Source: Beta vulgaris subsp. vulgaris
Taxonomy: Eukaryota; Streptophyta; Magnoliopsida; Caryophyllales; Amaranthaceae
DNA: 64,000 nt
Reading direction: 5' to 3'
NCBI RefSeq assembly: GCF_026745355.1
Contig: NC_079207.1
Span: 32,043,734-32,107,733, forward strand
Shown: piece after piece, positions 1-11,763 of the stretch
How positions within the stretch are numbered: the first letter of the stretch is position 1
Layout: the number at the start of each line of letters is the position of its first letter
Made by a program: the position numbers and the translations under genes
Notes under the pieces: generated by a model
What the model was told of the DNA's origin: nothing
What the model saw: only the letters and a program-made list of their open reading frames with translations
Database searches by the model: none

Positions 1-242
1 AACAAAAAGCATAAGAAGCTCGAAGGACAAACCAATGAAGAAAAGCAAACAATAGTTTTATTCCATTAGTCATAGTACAAGCTATCGAAGTCACTACAAT
101 ACAAGTTCAAAGAAATACTTAGATCAAACAAGAAAACCTAAGGGCCAAATATTAACCCTGGTAGGAGACATAAGAAAATATCGGAGAAAAAACAAGGAAA
201 AAAGAAGGGCAGGAAGATAAGAAGAAGAGCCACAGCTCATCC

Positions 243-1362
243 CTAGAGATTGGTCGGAAGAGGAGCTTGGTCCTCGACAGGACCTTCCTCTTGGGAAAGC
301 GCCTTGGCACCCTCCTCAACTTTGCTCCAAGGAAGGTTGGGGGCAAGCTTCTCGAGAACCAACCGCACCTTGCGGAGAGCTTCGATCTGTCCTATCTCAG
401 AGGCTTGCAGGGAGGCGTCCTTGAGGAAGGTCCTCCACTCATCAGATTCCTTCCAGGCTAGGACCACGGCATCTCGGCACTCTCGAGCCTTAGCAATGGC
501 CTTCTCATCACTCTTTCGAGTTTGCTCGATTTTCTCCTCAGCCCTCTTGCAGTCCTTGGCTGCAGCCCTATGCCTCTTGCTGGCAGAGTCCCTCTGTTTG
601 TGGGCAACGTCGCGGGCTTGCTCCAGTTCGGCCTTCTTCTCTTCGAAGGCCTTTAGAGAGTTGGCCATCGATTCCTGGGCCTCCGAGAGTCGCATCTCGA
701 CCAGCCTCAGTCGATTGACGAGAGTTTGCCTCTCGTCCCAAGACATCTCCCCCGAAGCAGTCTCAGAGGCTATTCCTGGGACACACCTTCGAGCCAGGGC
801 CAACACCCTGATCGACAGCTGATAAAGGAAAATGTTAGCACACACAAATCAGAAGGCTAAAATGACTATGTATGAGCTAGGAAAATCACCATACCTCGGT
901 CAAGGTCGCCTTGACGGCTTCGACCTCTTGGCCATCGGGCGACAAGCACGCCTTTTCATCCAGCTCCGTCACCAAGTGCTCTGAAGCCTTGTCGAAGCGC
1001 GCAACCATCTCGGCCCTCGAAAGAGCAGAGAATGGTAACCTCATGGTCTCTTCGAGCAGATGTTTCTTCTTCGAGGCTGTCGCAACCACGACAGTGCTCG
1101 AGGTGGCAAGAGCTGAAGGGGCAGGAGGGTCCCCGACCTTGATTAAGGCTGGCTCCTCGGCCTTAACCTCCTTCGGCTCCGTCTTAGGAGCCAGGAAAGC
1201 TGGAAGCTGTCTCCCCCCTTCGACGGGAGGATAAGCCTCGAGTTTCACCGCAGGAGATCCCGCGGCCGTCCCCGAGGATGAGGATGAGCCCAGGCCAACT
1301 TTCGCCAACCTTCGACGCTTAGCCGCTCGAAGGGCTTCGGCAGTTATCAAGGGCGAAGACAT
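243..1362 (-). pseudogene. Antisense extra ORF of Tat element, copy A (C-terminal coiled coil)
   Basis: Two exons read on the minus strand. Exon 1 (1362-895) starts MSSPLITAEALRAAKRRRLA, with a basic Lys/Arg stretch followed by Ser-, Pro- and Glu-rich low complexity. A GT-AG intron of 76 bp (894-819) joins it in frame to exon 2 (818-243), a long charged helix rich in Glu, Lys, Arg and Ala, predicted coiled coil, ending at a stop near 243. This matches the C-terminal half of the antisense proteins in Tat elements; the conserved N-terminal domain seen at 17591-18566 is absent. The reading frame is open through both exons, so it may be expressed, but it is partial relative to the family. Function in the family is unknown. 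Confidence 0.5.
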
Positions 1363-1454
1363 CGTGAGTCGAAGATTAGAAGAGAAGGGGGAATCAAGTT
1401 TAGAGAGAGAGGAAGAGAAAGTAAAGTTGTGAAATCTGCTAGGGCTAATTATCC

Positions 1455-1630
1455 GTACTTATAAGCGGCACTGGCTACAATTCCCCAGAAAGGCATTAAT
1501 TGCTCCCCTCTAATGGGCTCCCACGTGGCAAGGCCCAGGAGGAGGCCTCACATGCCCCGTACGCGCACCAATCAGCGGCCATCGGCACCCAGCCACGAGG
1601 GCCCTCGGACATCGAGTAACATGCCATTTC
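1455..1630 (-). promoter_or_regulatory. Possible promoter of antisense ORF copy A
   Basis: On the minus strand a CTTATAAG TATA-like box lies at 1459-1465, about 95 bases upstream of the ATG at 1362. GC-rich sequence with CACGTG-like and CCAAT motifs follows upstream (1520-1600). The arrangement fits an independent promoter driving the antisense gene, but this is inferred from position only. Confidence 0.3.
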
Positions 1631-1804
1631 GAGTAACATAAGATAAGGAATAAAAAGATGAGCAAAAAATGAATCTTCATTTTCATTAAGAACCATGTAC
1701 ATCCTAAAAGCTGCTAAGGGCTTGGATAAAAATGAATCTTCATTTCTACCAAAAGAGTACCCTAGAATACCTCGTAGGGCATGACTAAATACAGAAACAA
1801 AGAG

Positions 1805-3036
1805 CTACCAAAAAACTCTAAGGTACAACAAACTAAGCAGAGCTTCTCGAGGAGCCGCTCTCCGAGGTCTCAGAAACCACCTCGACATCTTCGCTGTCCG
1901 AGGAGCTGTCACTCGAAGCCACCTGGTCACTCGAGTTCTCTTCATGGGCCACCTCCACTTGAGCATTGTGTTCCCCAGAGGCTTGGGGTTCTCGGCTTGT
2001 GGGGGTTCCTCCCCCATAATCTCACCAACATCGATGGTATCATCCACCTCGAGCGTAGGGCTGGCCCCATTGCCCTCGTGGAAGGCCGCATCAACAGAGA
2101 TGTTATATTCTGCCTCAACTGGGGACCAGCTCGCTTGGGGATATACCTTCCGGAAGGCCTCCTGAAGCCTATCCACCGCCTCTCGAGCAGCCACCTCGGA
2201 CGCCTCTAAGCCCATATCCGCAGCATACTCCAGACTAGCCTTCGAGGTCTTCCATTCCTCGATGATCTCATCCCGCTTGCGAAGGACACAGTCCCGTTGG
2301 CTGGTTAGGTCCTTGATCCTCTGCTCGAAGGCAGCCTTGTCTTTGGCCCAGAGGGCCCTTTCGTTCACGAGGCTCTTGTTCGGTTTTTTGATTTCCTTAG
2401 CCTGCTCCTCGGACAGCTCAGTTTTCTCCTTCAAGCCCTCTCGAAGCTTCCGAAAGCCTGCAGTATGTCGATGACTCATCACCGCCATACGAATCGAATG
2501 CTGAGGAAAAACAATGTTAGTAACATTACAAAAAACAACGGCCCAGCACAAGAAAAGAACTTACGTCAATCCAGGACGAGTGGAGCTGTTCGACCTCCTC
2601 CGCTTCGGAGAGGTTTCGGATCAGAGGTTTGCCTTCGAGACGAATCTCTTAACTATCGAGTCAAAAAGATCGGCCTTTTCGAGAGTAGACTTCTGAGTGA
2701 AGTCACGAGCATTGGCCTCAGACTCCACCGCCTTCCTCTTCTTCGAGACATGAAGCTCTTCGGCTTGAGCTGAGGAATCCTAACAGCCTGGGATCGAGCA
2801 ATCGTAACAGAATGGGAAGGGTTGTCTAACTCCCCCTCCCCACCAGAAAGCATAGATATTCGGTCACTCGAGTATGGTAGGGCATCGAGGACCTGAGTAG
2901 TGTCCAAGCACTCGAAAGCTACAGACACCATGGGAACCCCTTCGATCAATACCCCGTCGAACAAAGGTTCTAGAATGGGAGGAGGGGTCCTCGAGCTAGA
3001 AGAAGCTCCCCCAGGTCCATCGATGGGGGACTCCAT
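1805..3036 (-). pseudogene. Antisense extra ORF of Tat element, copy B, frameshifted
   Basis: A second antisense coiled-coil reading unit, upstream of copy A on the minus strand. An exon beginning MESPIDGPGGASSSSRTPPP (3036 downward) runs into a stop near 2635 and is shifted relative to the part reading LSEAEEVEQLHSSWID. A clean GT-AG intron (2564-2501, 64 bp) then joins to HSIRMAVMSHRHTAGFRKLR, followed by a long Glu/Lys/Arg coiled coil ending near 1970. The end of the helix (QASWSPVEAEYN) resembles that of copy A (NLPWSKVEEGAK), so the two are probably related duplicates. The frameshift makes it a pseudogene as it stands. Confidence 0.5.
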
Positions 3037-3039
3037 CCA

Positions 3040-3600
3040 GAGCGGTCCATAAGGAAGGATAAGAAAGAAGTAAGAAAAGGGATCGTACCTTGTTAAGGAA
3101 AGACTCTCGAGATCCGTCCGCGGCCTGAGAAGAAGTTATCGACCTTCAGGGCTCTCGAGATCGTACAGAAAGAAAGGTAGATTCTCAAAAGGATCAGAGC
3201 ACAAATGAGACAAAAATAAAGTACTTACCTTCGTTTATATAGATTGCCTGAAAAGGACGGTTTATCTCCCGACAGGCTTCATACCACCTCAGGACGCCAC
3301 GTCATTGGGCCTCTCAAAAAGCCTAAAAAACGCTAGCCTCCTGGACCAGTCCCTCCTAGCTCCCCGGAAGCTTGACTGGGACCCAGCTGGATCCAGCGTT
3401 AGCATACGGTTATTCCCTCGCAAAAGCCTCCCCTCGCCGGATCTCTAACTCCCTGGGGGATCCACGCCCAGATGGAGGCGAAAGACCTTCTCCTAGGCAC
3501 CTCACCCCGATCGAGTGAGGGATATCTCGACCAACGTCATTGCCGAGATTGAAGCCCGTCAAGCGCTACGGGGTCATACCCCTCGAGTGAACTAGGGACG
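3040..3600. other. Non-coding GC-rich interior of Tat element
   Basis: No supported ORF. The stretch contains scattered CTCGAG sites and leads from the 5' side of the antisense ORF into the 59-bp tandem array. No other signal was seen. Confidence 0.5.
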
Positions 3601-4160
3601 CATGGGTAACCTCGAGCGCGGTCACTTCCCTGAGTTATCCAAGGGTCACTGGCCCCAAATAACCTCGGGCGAGGACTTAGAACTTCTTCGAGTTATACAT
3701 GGGATCAAACCTGACTGGAAACCTCGAGCGAAGTCTCTGAACCCCCTCGAGTTGCCTGGGGCTCATTGGCCCCTGGGCCACCTCGAGCGAGGTCTCTGAA
3801 CCCCCCCGAGTTGCCTAGGGCTCATTGGCCCCTGGGCAACCTCGAGCGAGGTCTTTCAACACCCTCGAGTTGCTTGGGGCTCATTGGCCCCTGGGCATCC
3901 TCGAGCGAGGTCTCAGAACCCCCTCGAGTTGCCTGGGGCTCATTGGCCCCCTGAGCAACCTTGAGCGAGGTCTCTGAGCCCCCTCGAGTTGCCTGGGACT
4001 CATTGGCCCCTGAGCAACCTCGAGCGAGGTCTTTCAACCCCCTCGAGTTGCCTAGGGCTCATTGACCCCTGGTCAACCTCGAGCGAGGCCTCTGAACCCC
4101 ATCAAATTGCTTAGGGTTCCTGGACAGTCTCGAGCGAAGTCTCGAAGCTCCTTCAAATGG
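3600..4160 (+). repeat. 59-bp tandem array in Tat element, about 9 copies
   Basis: Units begin with CCTCGAGCGAGGTC and carry CTCGAGTTGCCT and CTCATTGGCCCCTG. Unit starts at 3781, 3840, 3899, 3959, 4018 and 4077 give a period of 59 (once 60); more divergent copies extend left to about 3605 and right to about 4130. Tandem arrays just upstream of the 3' LTR are common in Tat/Ogre elements. Short ORFs predicted here are by-products of the repeat. Confidence 0.9.
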
Positions 4161-4264
4161 ATGTGGGGCTCATTGATCCCTGAATAGCCGCGAACCAGGT
4201 TCGGCGTACCAACGCCGCAAAGCAATAGCCTAATGATTTCCGCAAAATACATGGCATCGATTAA

Positions 4265-4665
4265 GGTCCCTCCCATATGTTTCGCGTGGGGCTAATGTTT
4301 GGGCCCAATCTTATCTGATGAGCCACCTGATTATCCAAGGCTCTAAGTCCACTTGCCAGCGTGGAGGCCCCCCGGTGGGACCCACCTGCCTTAAATTCCG
4401 TGCCAGCATGGCAGGGACAACCTTCACACTTCTCAATGCCTATAAATACTGGGCAGATCCCCATTTATTGAGGTAAGAAATCCTAGACAATCCACTTGGC
4501 AAATACCAATTAATACACTCCAACTGACGTGATTATCGGAGGGGCGATCCCTGATCCACCCCCGGGGTAGTCTAACTCTTGTTCTGTGCAGGCTCTCGCC
4601 AATCTCCGAGCATTAGGCTTACATCAACCCTAATCTCGGTCACTCCCACCTAATACAAGTTTTTA
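4265..4665 (+). promoter_or_regulatory. LTR-like region with TATA box
   Basis: The block has a canonical TATAAATA at 4441-4448 preceded by GC-rich sequence and followed by a plausible leader (TTGAGGTAAGAAATCC from 4468). It lies where the 3' LTR of the Tat element should be. LTR termini were not resolved, so this is called only as the promoter-bearing part. Confidence 0.45.
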
Positions 4666-5040
4666 CCTGAAACGGAAATCTTAGCTTAAACCTTTATTAG
4701 AGCTCCTTGATTGATCCACATGATGGGAGTATCTTGAAATACTAACAAAATAATACATTATGGTGTAAGAAAACAACATCAAAGCTTAACTAATCTAGAA
4801 GATAACTCAAATATGGTTGCGGTTACGTACAATACACTATGTTCCTTTTCTACATTTGCATCATTCTTTCTTCAATTATGTAAATCATGGCAGTTTCTTG
4901 TATAATTTCAAGTGGAAAAAGGGGGAGTAAAGCATCCATTATCTCAACCACTATCTACGAGGGATTTTGTGCATTAAAATGGTCTACAAAACCAACAAGC
5001 AAAGGATAATACACAATCTGAAGTTGTTAATAAATTTAGC
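4666..5040. other. AT-rich spacer, no gene seen
   Basis: Low-complexity AT-rich DNA between the LTR-like block and the first recognisable piece of the transposase-like gene. No ORF or repeat of note. Confidence 0.5.
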
Positions 5041-6332
5041 CTCTTCTTGGGTATAATTGCTAGGGATTTCGAGCTTGCGCCTCTTAACTACAGAAAATTC
5101 AAACATTTGTCCACAAGAGACAAAATATGGGATTATGTTTCGCTTTGTTCCTTTCATTGTTTCTTTTCTAAAGCTAAAATTAGATTCTTTTTTGTTAGTT
5201 TACATAATAAGAAGAAACAATTGATGGATTTACTCTATATTAGAATCATAGTAGCCAAAAGTAATTAATCTTTTTCTGGGTTTAAGGTGGTAATAATCTG
5301 TTACATGTACATATCATACGACGTACTTTTCTCTGTTGTGGTTATTCAAGGAAGGATAATGACTCAAGGTGCCCTAAATTGAAGAAGCAGATTTTGTACT
5401 TACATAATGCTTTTGGTTCTGCAGATTTTATTGAGATTATGAAAATTACGTTTCCTTTTCTCCAAGGTCCTTATAAGGACCAAATACCTATATATACTAC
5501 TAATTGAGCTCATTCATTATTGGGTTAGGAAAAGTGCATGATTCATGATCAAGGGAAAAAATGGGTTTTTGAATCTAGCAATGCAAGTTGGTGTGTTCAT
5601 GAATGTAGGGTAAAACAAAGCACTACTATGCATATGAAACTGATGAGAAAAGGTGGGAGAATTATCCAAAAATGGTTTTCGATTCCCAATTTAAAGATCT
5701 TTTAAATACTAAAATTGTTCACTAATTGAGGTATATGATTTTACTTTGTATGTAATTTTGTTCGTCTACTATTGAAAATGTATGCTAACTTTTTTCTAAT
5801 ATAGGAATAAGCAAAAATTAATAAAGGCAATCGTGGATCACTAGATGATATGCATACTATGGGTCTGAAGTCATACGCAATGTTACGTCATAAGTTGGTA
5901 ACAACTCGGTATTTTTACTTGTAGTTCTTATTGTTTCATCCTTGCATACTCTTAGAAAGTTATTGAAATAATAAATTGTATCGGTAAAGTAACAAGAGGA
6001 TCAGAATAAATAAGAGCCTTCACTGGAAAAGGTCTACAAAGAATCGAGGAAAAGAAATCCTGAAAAGACATACCTCAACAACAACAAATCTATATCCAAT
6101 ATTGTGAGTTGGCATGTTATTTATTTGCATATTTTCTGCCTTAACTTAGTATATGTAATAACTTAATCTTCTTTGTATAGGCCAAGATGGATGCTTTAAA
6201 AAGTGTTGAACATGAAGACGATGGTAATGTTAAGGATCATTACTCTGAAGTCATACAAGATCATGTACGCAAAAATCATGTACGCAAAAATCGTGTATGC
6301 CTTTATGGAAGAGGTGTAACAAAGTCTGATTG
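5041..6332 (+). pseudogene. Plant Ptta/En/Spm (Transposase_24-like) gene remnant, 5' part
   Basis: Short plus-strand blocks resemble the Transposase_24 (PF03004) proteins of plant CACTA elements. One around 5047 reads GIIARDFELAPLNYRKFKHL then STRDKIWDYV. A second near 5620-5690 reads YETDEKRWENYPKMVF. A third near 5810-5905 reads NKGNRGSLDDMHTMGLKSYA. A fourth near 6186-6330 reads KMDALKSVEHEDDGNVKDHY and runs into GVTKSD. Spaces between blocks look like introns or decay and contain stops. The coding sequence is cut at 6332 by a solo LTR and resumes at 9985. Family assignment is from motif likeness; no database check was possible. Non-functional as it stands. Confidence 0.5.
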
Positions 6333-8237
6333 TGTAACAGCCCGACTCCCGAGCTGCTAGGTAAACACTCTTAAGATTCACTCATCACAATTAATGCTTA
6401 ATAAGCCTTGAATTGAATATTTACTCGCAGCGGAAACATAACCTATAAAACGATCCTGAAACCTGTGGGTTATTGGCCCACAAAACAAAATCCTTTATAT
6501 AAGACTTCAATTACACCAATATCTCGACTAATATTCCCAAATATTGTATACAACGAAATATATTAGAAACTATTCCTAATTCATATCTAAAATACAAACT
6601 CAATCCATAAGCTACGATGACATCTTTATCTTGCTTCACTTCAAAATCCTGAGCTCACAACCCCAAACCTGCAACAATGTTTGACTCTGCCACCCACCAA
6701 GTACAGGCCACAGAAATGACAACACTATCAGCAAAGCTGAGTACACACTGTGTAATAGAAAATACAAGTTTAGGTGTATTTTGAAACTATAACACATAGT
6801 TATAATAACAGATAATCACATTAACTCAGTTATATATAGTTTCACAAAATAATCGTTTGGCATGAACGCGAGTGGAGAGGGGTACCACGCAGTACCAGCT
6901 GTCTCCAAACTATTGAGGGTCGTCACCCAGCCTTTTATTGTTATGCTTGCAAGACTTACCCGGACATGTCCTATAACGCCAGGATTGGCCCTCCTGGAAG
7001 GCAACAGCTAGGGACTCTACCCGCCCTAACTCGGGGTGCCTATTCATGCCTCACTTTCATATTTATAAAATAAGATATTTAATGATTCATACTTGAATCC
7101 TCAATACTCATAACACCATATTCGTCCTTATCTGGTCTTAACTCATATTTGAATCATTTCCTCATTATCATACTAAATCATATTTTGAGAAATATAGTAT
7201 TTTCGAACGATTTCGATAATTGAACAAAATGATACTAACAATCCAATAGCAATTCACAACTAACTCATAGAGATGTATCTATAATCATGGCCATTACCAC
7301 AAACGATATATGATATCCAAAATTCAATATAACGCCCACAGGAGCATTTAAATATATTTTGCTGAACCTAAAGGTTACCTCAACTCTATAACAATTATAC
7401 GAAACCTCCAAGCATCATAACTTGATTTCCCATATCATCTTGAATTATATACGTCTACATAGCCATTCTCCAACAACCACTCACGATAACATCAATAATC
7501 AATAACCAAACTTAAACTAATTCCCAATTACAAATTATCAACCTTTAACATTCTAATTTCCTTAATCCTTAATTAATACTATAACTTGATGATATTAGCT
7601 ACATCGACTGCATCCCAATTCATAATCATAATCCAAATTATATAACTAAACAAACTAAACATAACTCACAAAGTCACAATCGTACCTAAATCAAGCACCT
7701 AATTGTGCTACCAACAATTATATTGAGAATATAAAGCTAGCTCGACTCGTAAATAAACCTCATAATAAATGATTTCTATCTTGCACTCAAATCCTTAACC
7801 AATCGAATAACAATTCCAACATTATAATCTCCTTCATAATTCCGAATGATACTCCATTCCAAAATCATCCTCCAATAATCACCTCATCACAATAACAATA
7901 ATCAACAACCAGTCTTAACTATTCTAATTAACTTCTTCTAACGCAACCACCATGCTAATCAACTAAATCCCGCAAATAGAAATTAACGAAGTCAATCCCA
8001 TAATTCATAATTCATAACTGGACTTTATACATATTAACTCCAACTACAATAATCATAACAGACTCCCAAGTCTAAGATTATGATTTCCATCACATCATCA
8101 ACAACGACTATCCGATAATACATCTTAAGTATAATAGAGATGAATAAATTATTCACTAAACAACCTGTAACCACATCAGTTGATCCAAATCAATAAGCTT
8201 TTCTAAAATCATCAACAACTTAGCTTTCTTAACTCAA

Positions 8238-9010
8238 CTAATAAACTACTATAACAACACCAGAACAACATAACAACATAACAGCACCAACCACAAAACC
8301 AGCCACCACCACCACTACAACGACACAACAACAAAAACAACGTAACCCCACCAAAACAACTCCACGGCAGCCACCAACCAAAACAACAACCAATAACTGT
8401 GGCACATCACCACCAACACAACAATCCCAACACCAACAATAATATAATAGCAACAACACCAACACCTCAACAAATAACTACAACAGTATCACAACAACAG
8501 AACAACAACACTAGAACAAGACAACAACAATAACAGCAACGCAACAACAACAACAATAACAACTTCACAACTCCACCACAACAACAAGAAATCTCGACCA
8601 TCCCCACAACATTAGCAATCACTATCTAATTACATCTCAATAACCACAAACTAATAAATAAATTGCTCACTAAATGAGAAGTTAATCTAACTATCCTCTT
8701 CTAATATAATCTTATCATCAATCATTCAACTAATAACATAACTCTGATTTAGTGAACAATATCAACCAAACCTAGCTAGCAATCTTAATCCCAAAATCAT
8801 AAAACATTCCTCCATTTGAGAATAACACAACACCCTACAGCAATTAATAACTACTACTCCAATAATTTAATACAACAACAATAACAGCATCAACTATACC
8901 AATGCAGCAACAACAACACCACCTCCACCACCAACAACAACCAACAACCACCACAATCCTAATAACAACAACAATACAACAACGACAACAACAAACAATA
9001 GCAACAACAA
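8238..9010. repeat. CAA-rich low-complexity tract inside the solo LTR
   Basis: Dense runs of AACAACAACAA and CCACCACAA over about 770 bases, interrupted by AT-rich DNA at 8620-8830. The Cys/Val/Leu-rich minus-strand ORFs here are compositional artefacts. Confidence 0.75.
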
Positions 9011-9016
9011 CTAACA

Positions 9017-9290
9017 ACTCGGGCTTGGATAAATAATTCCATAATCTGAAATTTAAAGGAAAAGAAACAAGAGGTGTATACCTCTGCTCTGCGTGAGCAG
9101 CGAAGAAGAGAGTCAAGACAGAGGGTTGAGGGGGAGATTTCGAAGCTTCAGCAACAACGAACGCAGCAGCAACAACAAACAAAACTAACTTGGGATTAAT
9201 TTATAAAATTTGAAATCAGAATTTCAAGAGAAAGAAAAGAGTATGAATATACCTCTGCTCATAAGAGCAGCGAAGAACAGAGGAATCAAC
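9017..9290. repeat. Diverged direct duplication, about 95 bp
   Basis: Two related blocks (about 9017-9115 and 9187-9290) share ATACCTCTGCTC followed by a GAGCAGCGAAGAA segment, preceded by a similar AAATTTGAAAT-rich part. They sit about 175 bp apart within the solo LTR. Confidence 0.5.
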
Positions 9291-9984
9291 GAGAGAGAAG
9301 AGAAAAGATGTGTGGTCGCAAGTCCGGTGAGGCATGAGGGTGGTGCGGCGACACATCGAGCCAGCGGCGAAGCACCGACGCCAGCACTGCATCGACGAGC
9401 AGCAACAGGTCCGACGAACAGTGCAGGCACGAAACAGAGGAGGGGAGAGAAAACGAAACAGACGGCGCCGACAAGGGAAAACTCCGGCGAGCAATAACCG
9501 AGGACGACAGCACCACCGCCCAGTAACCACCGGTACTGACGCGTGAAAGAGAGAGAAGAGGGGGGGTAATGGGTTTTGGATTTTGGGTTTCACGGGAGAG
9601 AGAGAAAGGAAATGGGGTTTGGGTTTTTTTTAAAAAATGACGACAAGTAGATGGATTTAAGGGTTTTAATGCTTTGATGTCCAAACCGACATAGGGTATA
9701 AGAGATGAAGGAAAAATCGACTTTGACTTCCTATTTGACCAAATACTACACAATTTAGTCGCACATAAGACACAAAATAATTTTAATAATAATAATAACA
9801 ATAATAATAATAATAATAATGAAAATAATCTCATATAATTAAATAAATAAATACATTACAGCACGACAAATAGAAATCATATTCCGGAATTCAAAATAAA
9901 ATAAGAATTTTCGAAACATAATTAACTTCATATATATAATTAATATTTAATAAACGCTCTTAAAAATAAGGCTATTACAGATTG

Positions 9985-10440
9985 GAAAAAAAAAAAGATA
10001 GAAATTCAAGTTTCATATTTCCCGAGGAGTTTTTACAAAGTATGGAGACTATAGTTCAGGCAAAAACTAGCACCAGGCATGGCATCTGTCATTCATTCTC
10101 AAATTTATGGGGCTAATCCAGGAATAGAACTTGTGATTCTTGATTTTTCAATTGGTACAATACCAAGAGATGCATCTAGAGATCAACATCCAACTAGTGA
10201 CTCAAATGGGAAAGCTTCTAATGGCCCGAACCTGTCAGATCGTGAGGTACTGTTACTACTTTATCTTAGGTCTTATTTCTCTATGAACATATTTATAAAC
10301 TAAACCTATGAATTTTTATTTTTTTGGAAATTTTGAATCTTTAATGTTTATACTTTGAATTTGTTTTAAAGAATAGAGTGGGTCAAATGTGATTTCTGGG
10401 GTTGAGCTCATAGAATCTGAAGTTGTTCCTGCTAATCTTC
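9985..10440 (+). pseudogene. Transposase_24-like gene remnant, 3' part after the solo LTR
   Basis: Coding likeness resumes directly after the target duplication. The line interrupted after GVTKSD continues as WKKKKIEIQVSYFPEEFLQS then METIVQAKTSTRHG, with further pieces near 10100-10245 (SIGTIPRDASRDQH) and 10380-10440 (SNVISGVELIESEVVPANLQ followed by a GT). The continuity across 6332/9985 is good evidence that the solo LTR inserted into an existing gene. Stops and frame changes make it a pseudogene. Confidence 0.45.
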
Positions 10441-11763
10441 AGGTAATTTTTTTTTTTCCTTGTATTTTTTTCTATTTAAGATATGGGTTTGGGGAAATAG
10501 CTAAAACAATGCTTATATTCAAACATGCACCTATTGCCTTCATGCTTTAACAATGTTATTTAGCTTATAAGAGTGGCAACTCTGACATGTTTGGTTTGCT
10601 AACCAATTTTTAAGAGAGAATAGCTACGAAACAGACTGATACCAACATTTCCAGGATTCAAGCTCCGATTTACTGCTCTTGAGGATGATACTCTCTCCTT
10701 AATTTTCCCCTTTGTGATGCTATATGCATTAGCCTGCTGAGACTGATTTCTTTTCCTGCAAAATGTGTTTCACTGCCTCAGCTGAGTGCAAAAAACTATT
10801 GGTTGCATTTTTTATTTTGCCCCACACACAATTCAAATACTTATGGGTGGTCTTGTTCGCAAGCTCGTATCTTTTATTTGGATCACATGCATCAATATTT
10901 TGAATCATGCATAACCAGTAAATGATTTGTCCATCCTTCAATCAAATACCAACTCTGACGAAGCAACCAACAATTAACTCCTTAACAAATGACTCCATGA
11001 ACCACTTTGCATGTTTTGACCTCCTGATTGTAATGTCCTGATTGAAATGGCACCTTTACCATTGTCATAGCACATACTCACACTTAGCTTGAGCATTCGA
11101 ACAAAACCCAAGGCAAAAACCATTGACTAGTGCAAAAATCCAATGACTAAATAACCATGCTTTAGGGTGCTAGAAGAATTATACCCGAGTGGATCGATCT
11201 AGATATATAGGCAAAACTGTTCACTGTAAATTTTTTAGCAAAGTTTAATGGGCTTTATCGATGATGTTCAGCTTGTCCTTCTTTAGCAAAAGGCATAAAA
11301 TCAAGTATCAACTATGAGGTGATGGAAATACAAGTCCTCATGTTGAAATGGCAAAAGATATGCCCATTTCGGGAAGTACTAGGATAGTATATTGTGGTAA
11401 TCCATAGAAACTACTTCTAGAACAATAAACTGGAAAGAGAAAGAAACAAAGACAAGGGATTGCAGGTTTTTGAATGTAGCTTTTTGAATGTGGCACCACA
11501 TATTTTATTATTGCTAACAATCCTTTGGCTTGGATTCATTTTGTCGTTTATACTTCCTTTTCTTACGCAAAGTTCATATGAATATCATAATTGATTCATT
11601 ATGTTGTTAGTTTTTTGGACAAAACCTAATATGGGTGTGAATTGTGACTATTGGACTTTGTTGATGGTGTAAGTTTACCTACTATTACAATGTTTGAATT
11701 TTTAGGTGAATAATGAACTAACTGGAGGAGATCAAACATAGACATCTTACTATACACGGTATT
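10441..11763. other. 1.3-kb stretch without a recognised gene
   Basis: A 70-codon minus-strand ORF (10941-10729, KRYELANKTTHKYLNCVWGK) has balanced composition but matches no family I know. The rest is AT-rich. It may belong to the CACTA remnant to its left or to unrelated DNA. Confidence 0.4.

Larger units (their letters stand above)
1..4665 (+). mobile_element. 3' portion of a Tat-lineage Ty3/gypsy LTR retrotransposon
   Basis: The segment has the order expected downstream of the pol gene in Tat-lineage elements: antisense extra ORFs (243-3036, minus), a GC-rich tandem array (3600-4160) and an LTR-like region with a TATA box on the plus strand (4441-4448). The gag-pol part would lie left of the window. 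Base composition (GC-rich, many CTCGAG sites) differs sharply from the AT-rich DNA after 4700. The exact 3' end is not certain because no TG...CA terminus with a target duplication was found; 4665 is an estimate. Extra antisense ORFs are established for this lineage; the assignment here is by architecture and by likeness to the second Tat fragment at 13990-18590. Confidence 0.6.
6333..9979. mobile_element. Solo LTR, 3647 bp, with 5-bp target duplication
   Basis: The element begins TGTAACAGCC and ends GGCTATTACA, a 10-bp inverted terminal repeat with one mismatch. It is flanked on both sides by GATTG (6328-6332 and 9980-9984), the 5-bp duplication typical of LTR retrotransposons. No gag or pol domain, primer-binding site or second LTR is visible inside, so it reads as a solo LTR left by recombination, or a very reduced non-autonomous element. 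It interrupts a transposase-like gene. The interior holds (CAA)-rich sequence at 8240-9010, a diverged 95-bp duplication at 9017-9290 and an (AAT) run near 9781-9822. ORFs inside (for example 9216-9834 minus) look spurious. Confidence 0.8.

Noticed and set aside
8238..8465. Cys/Val-rich 75-codon ORF
   Set aside because: Product of the CAA/CCA low-complexity tract on the opposite strand.
9216..9834. 125- and 182-codon minus-strand ORFs in the solo LTR
   Set aside because: They overlap in different frames, are Leu/Ser/Arg-rich, and cross the (AAT) run; no domain recognised.
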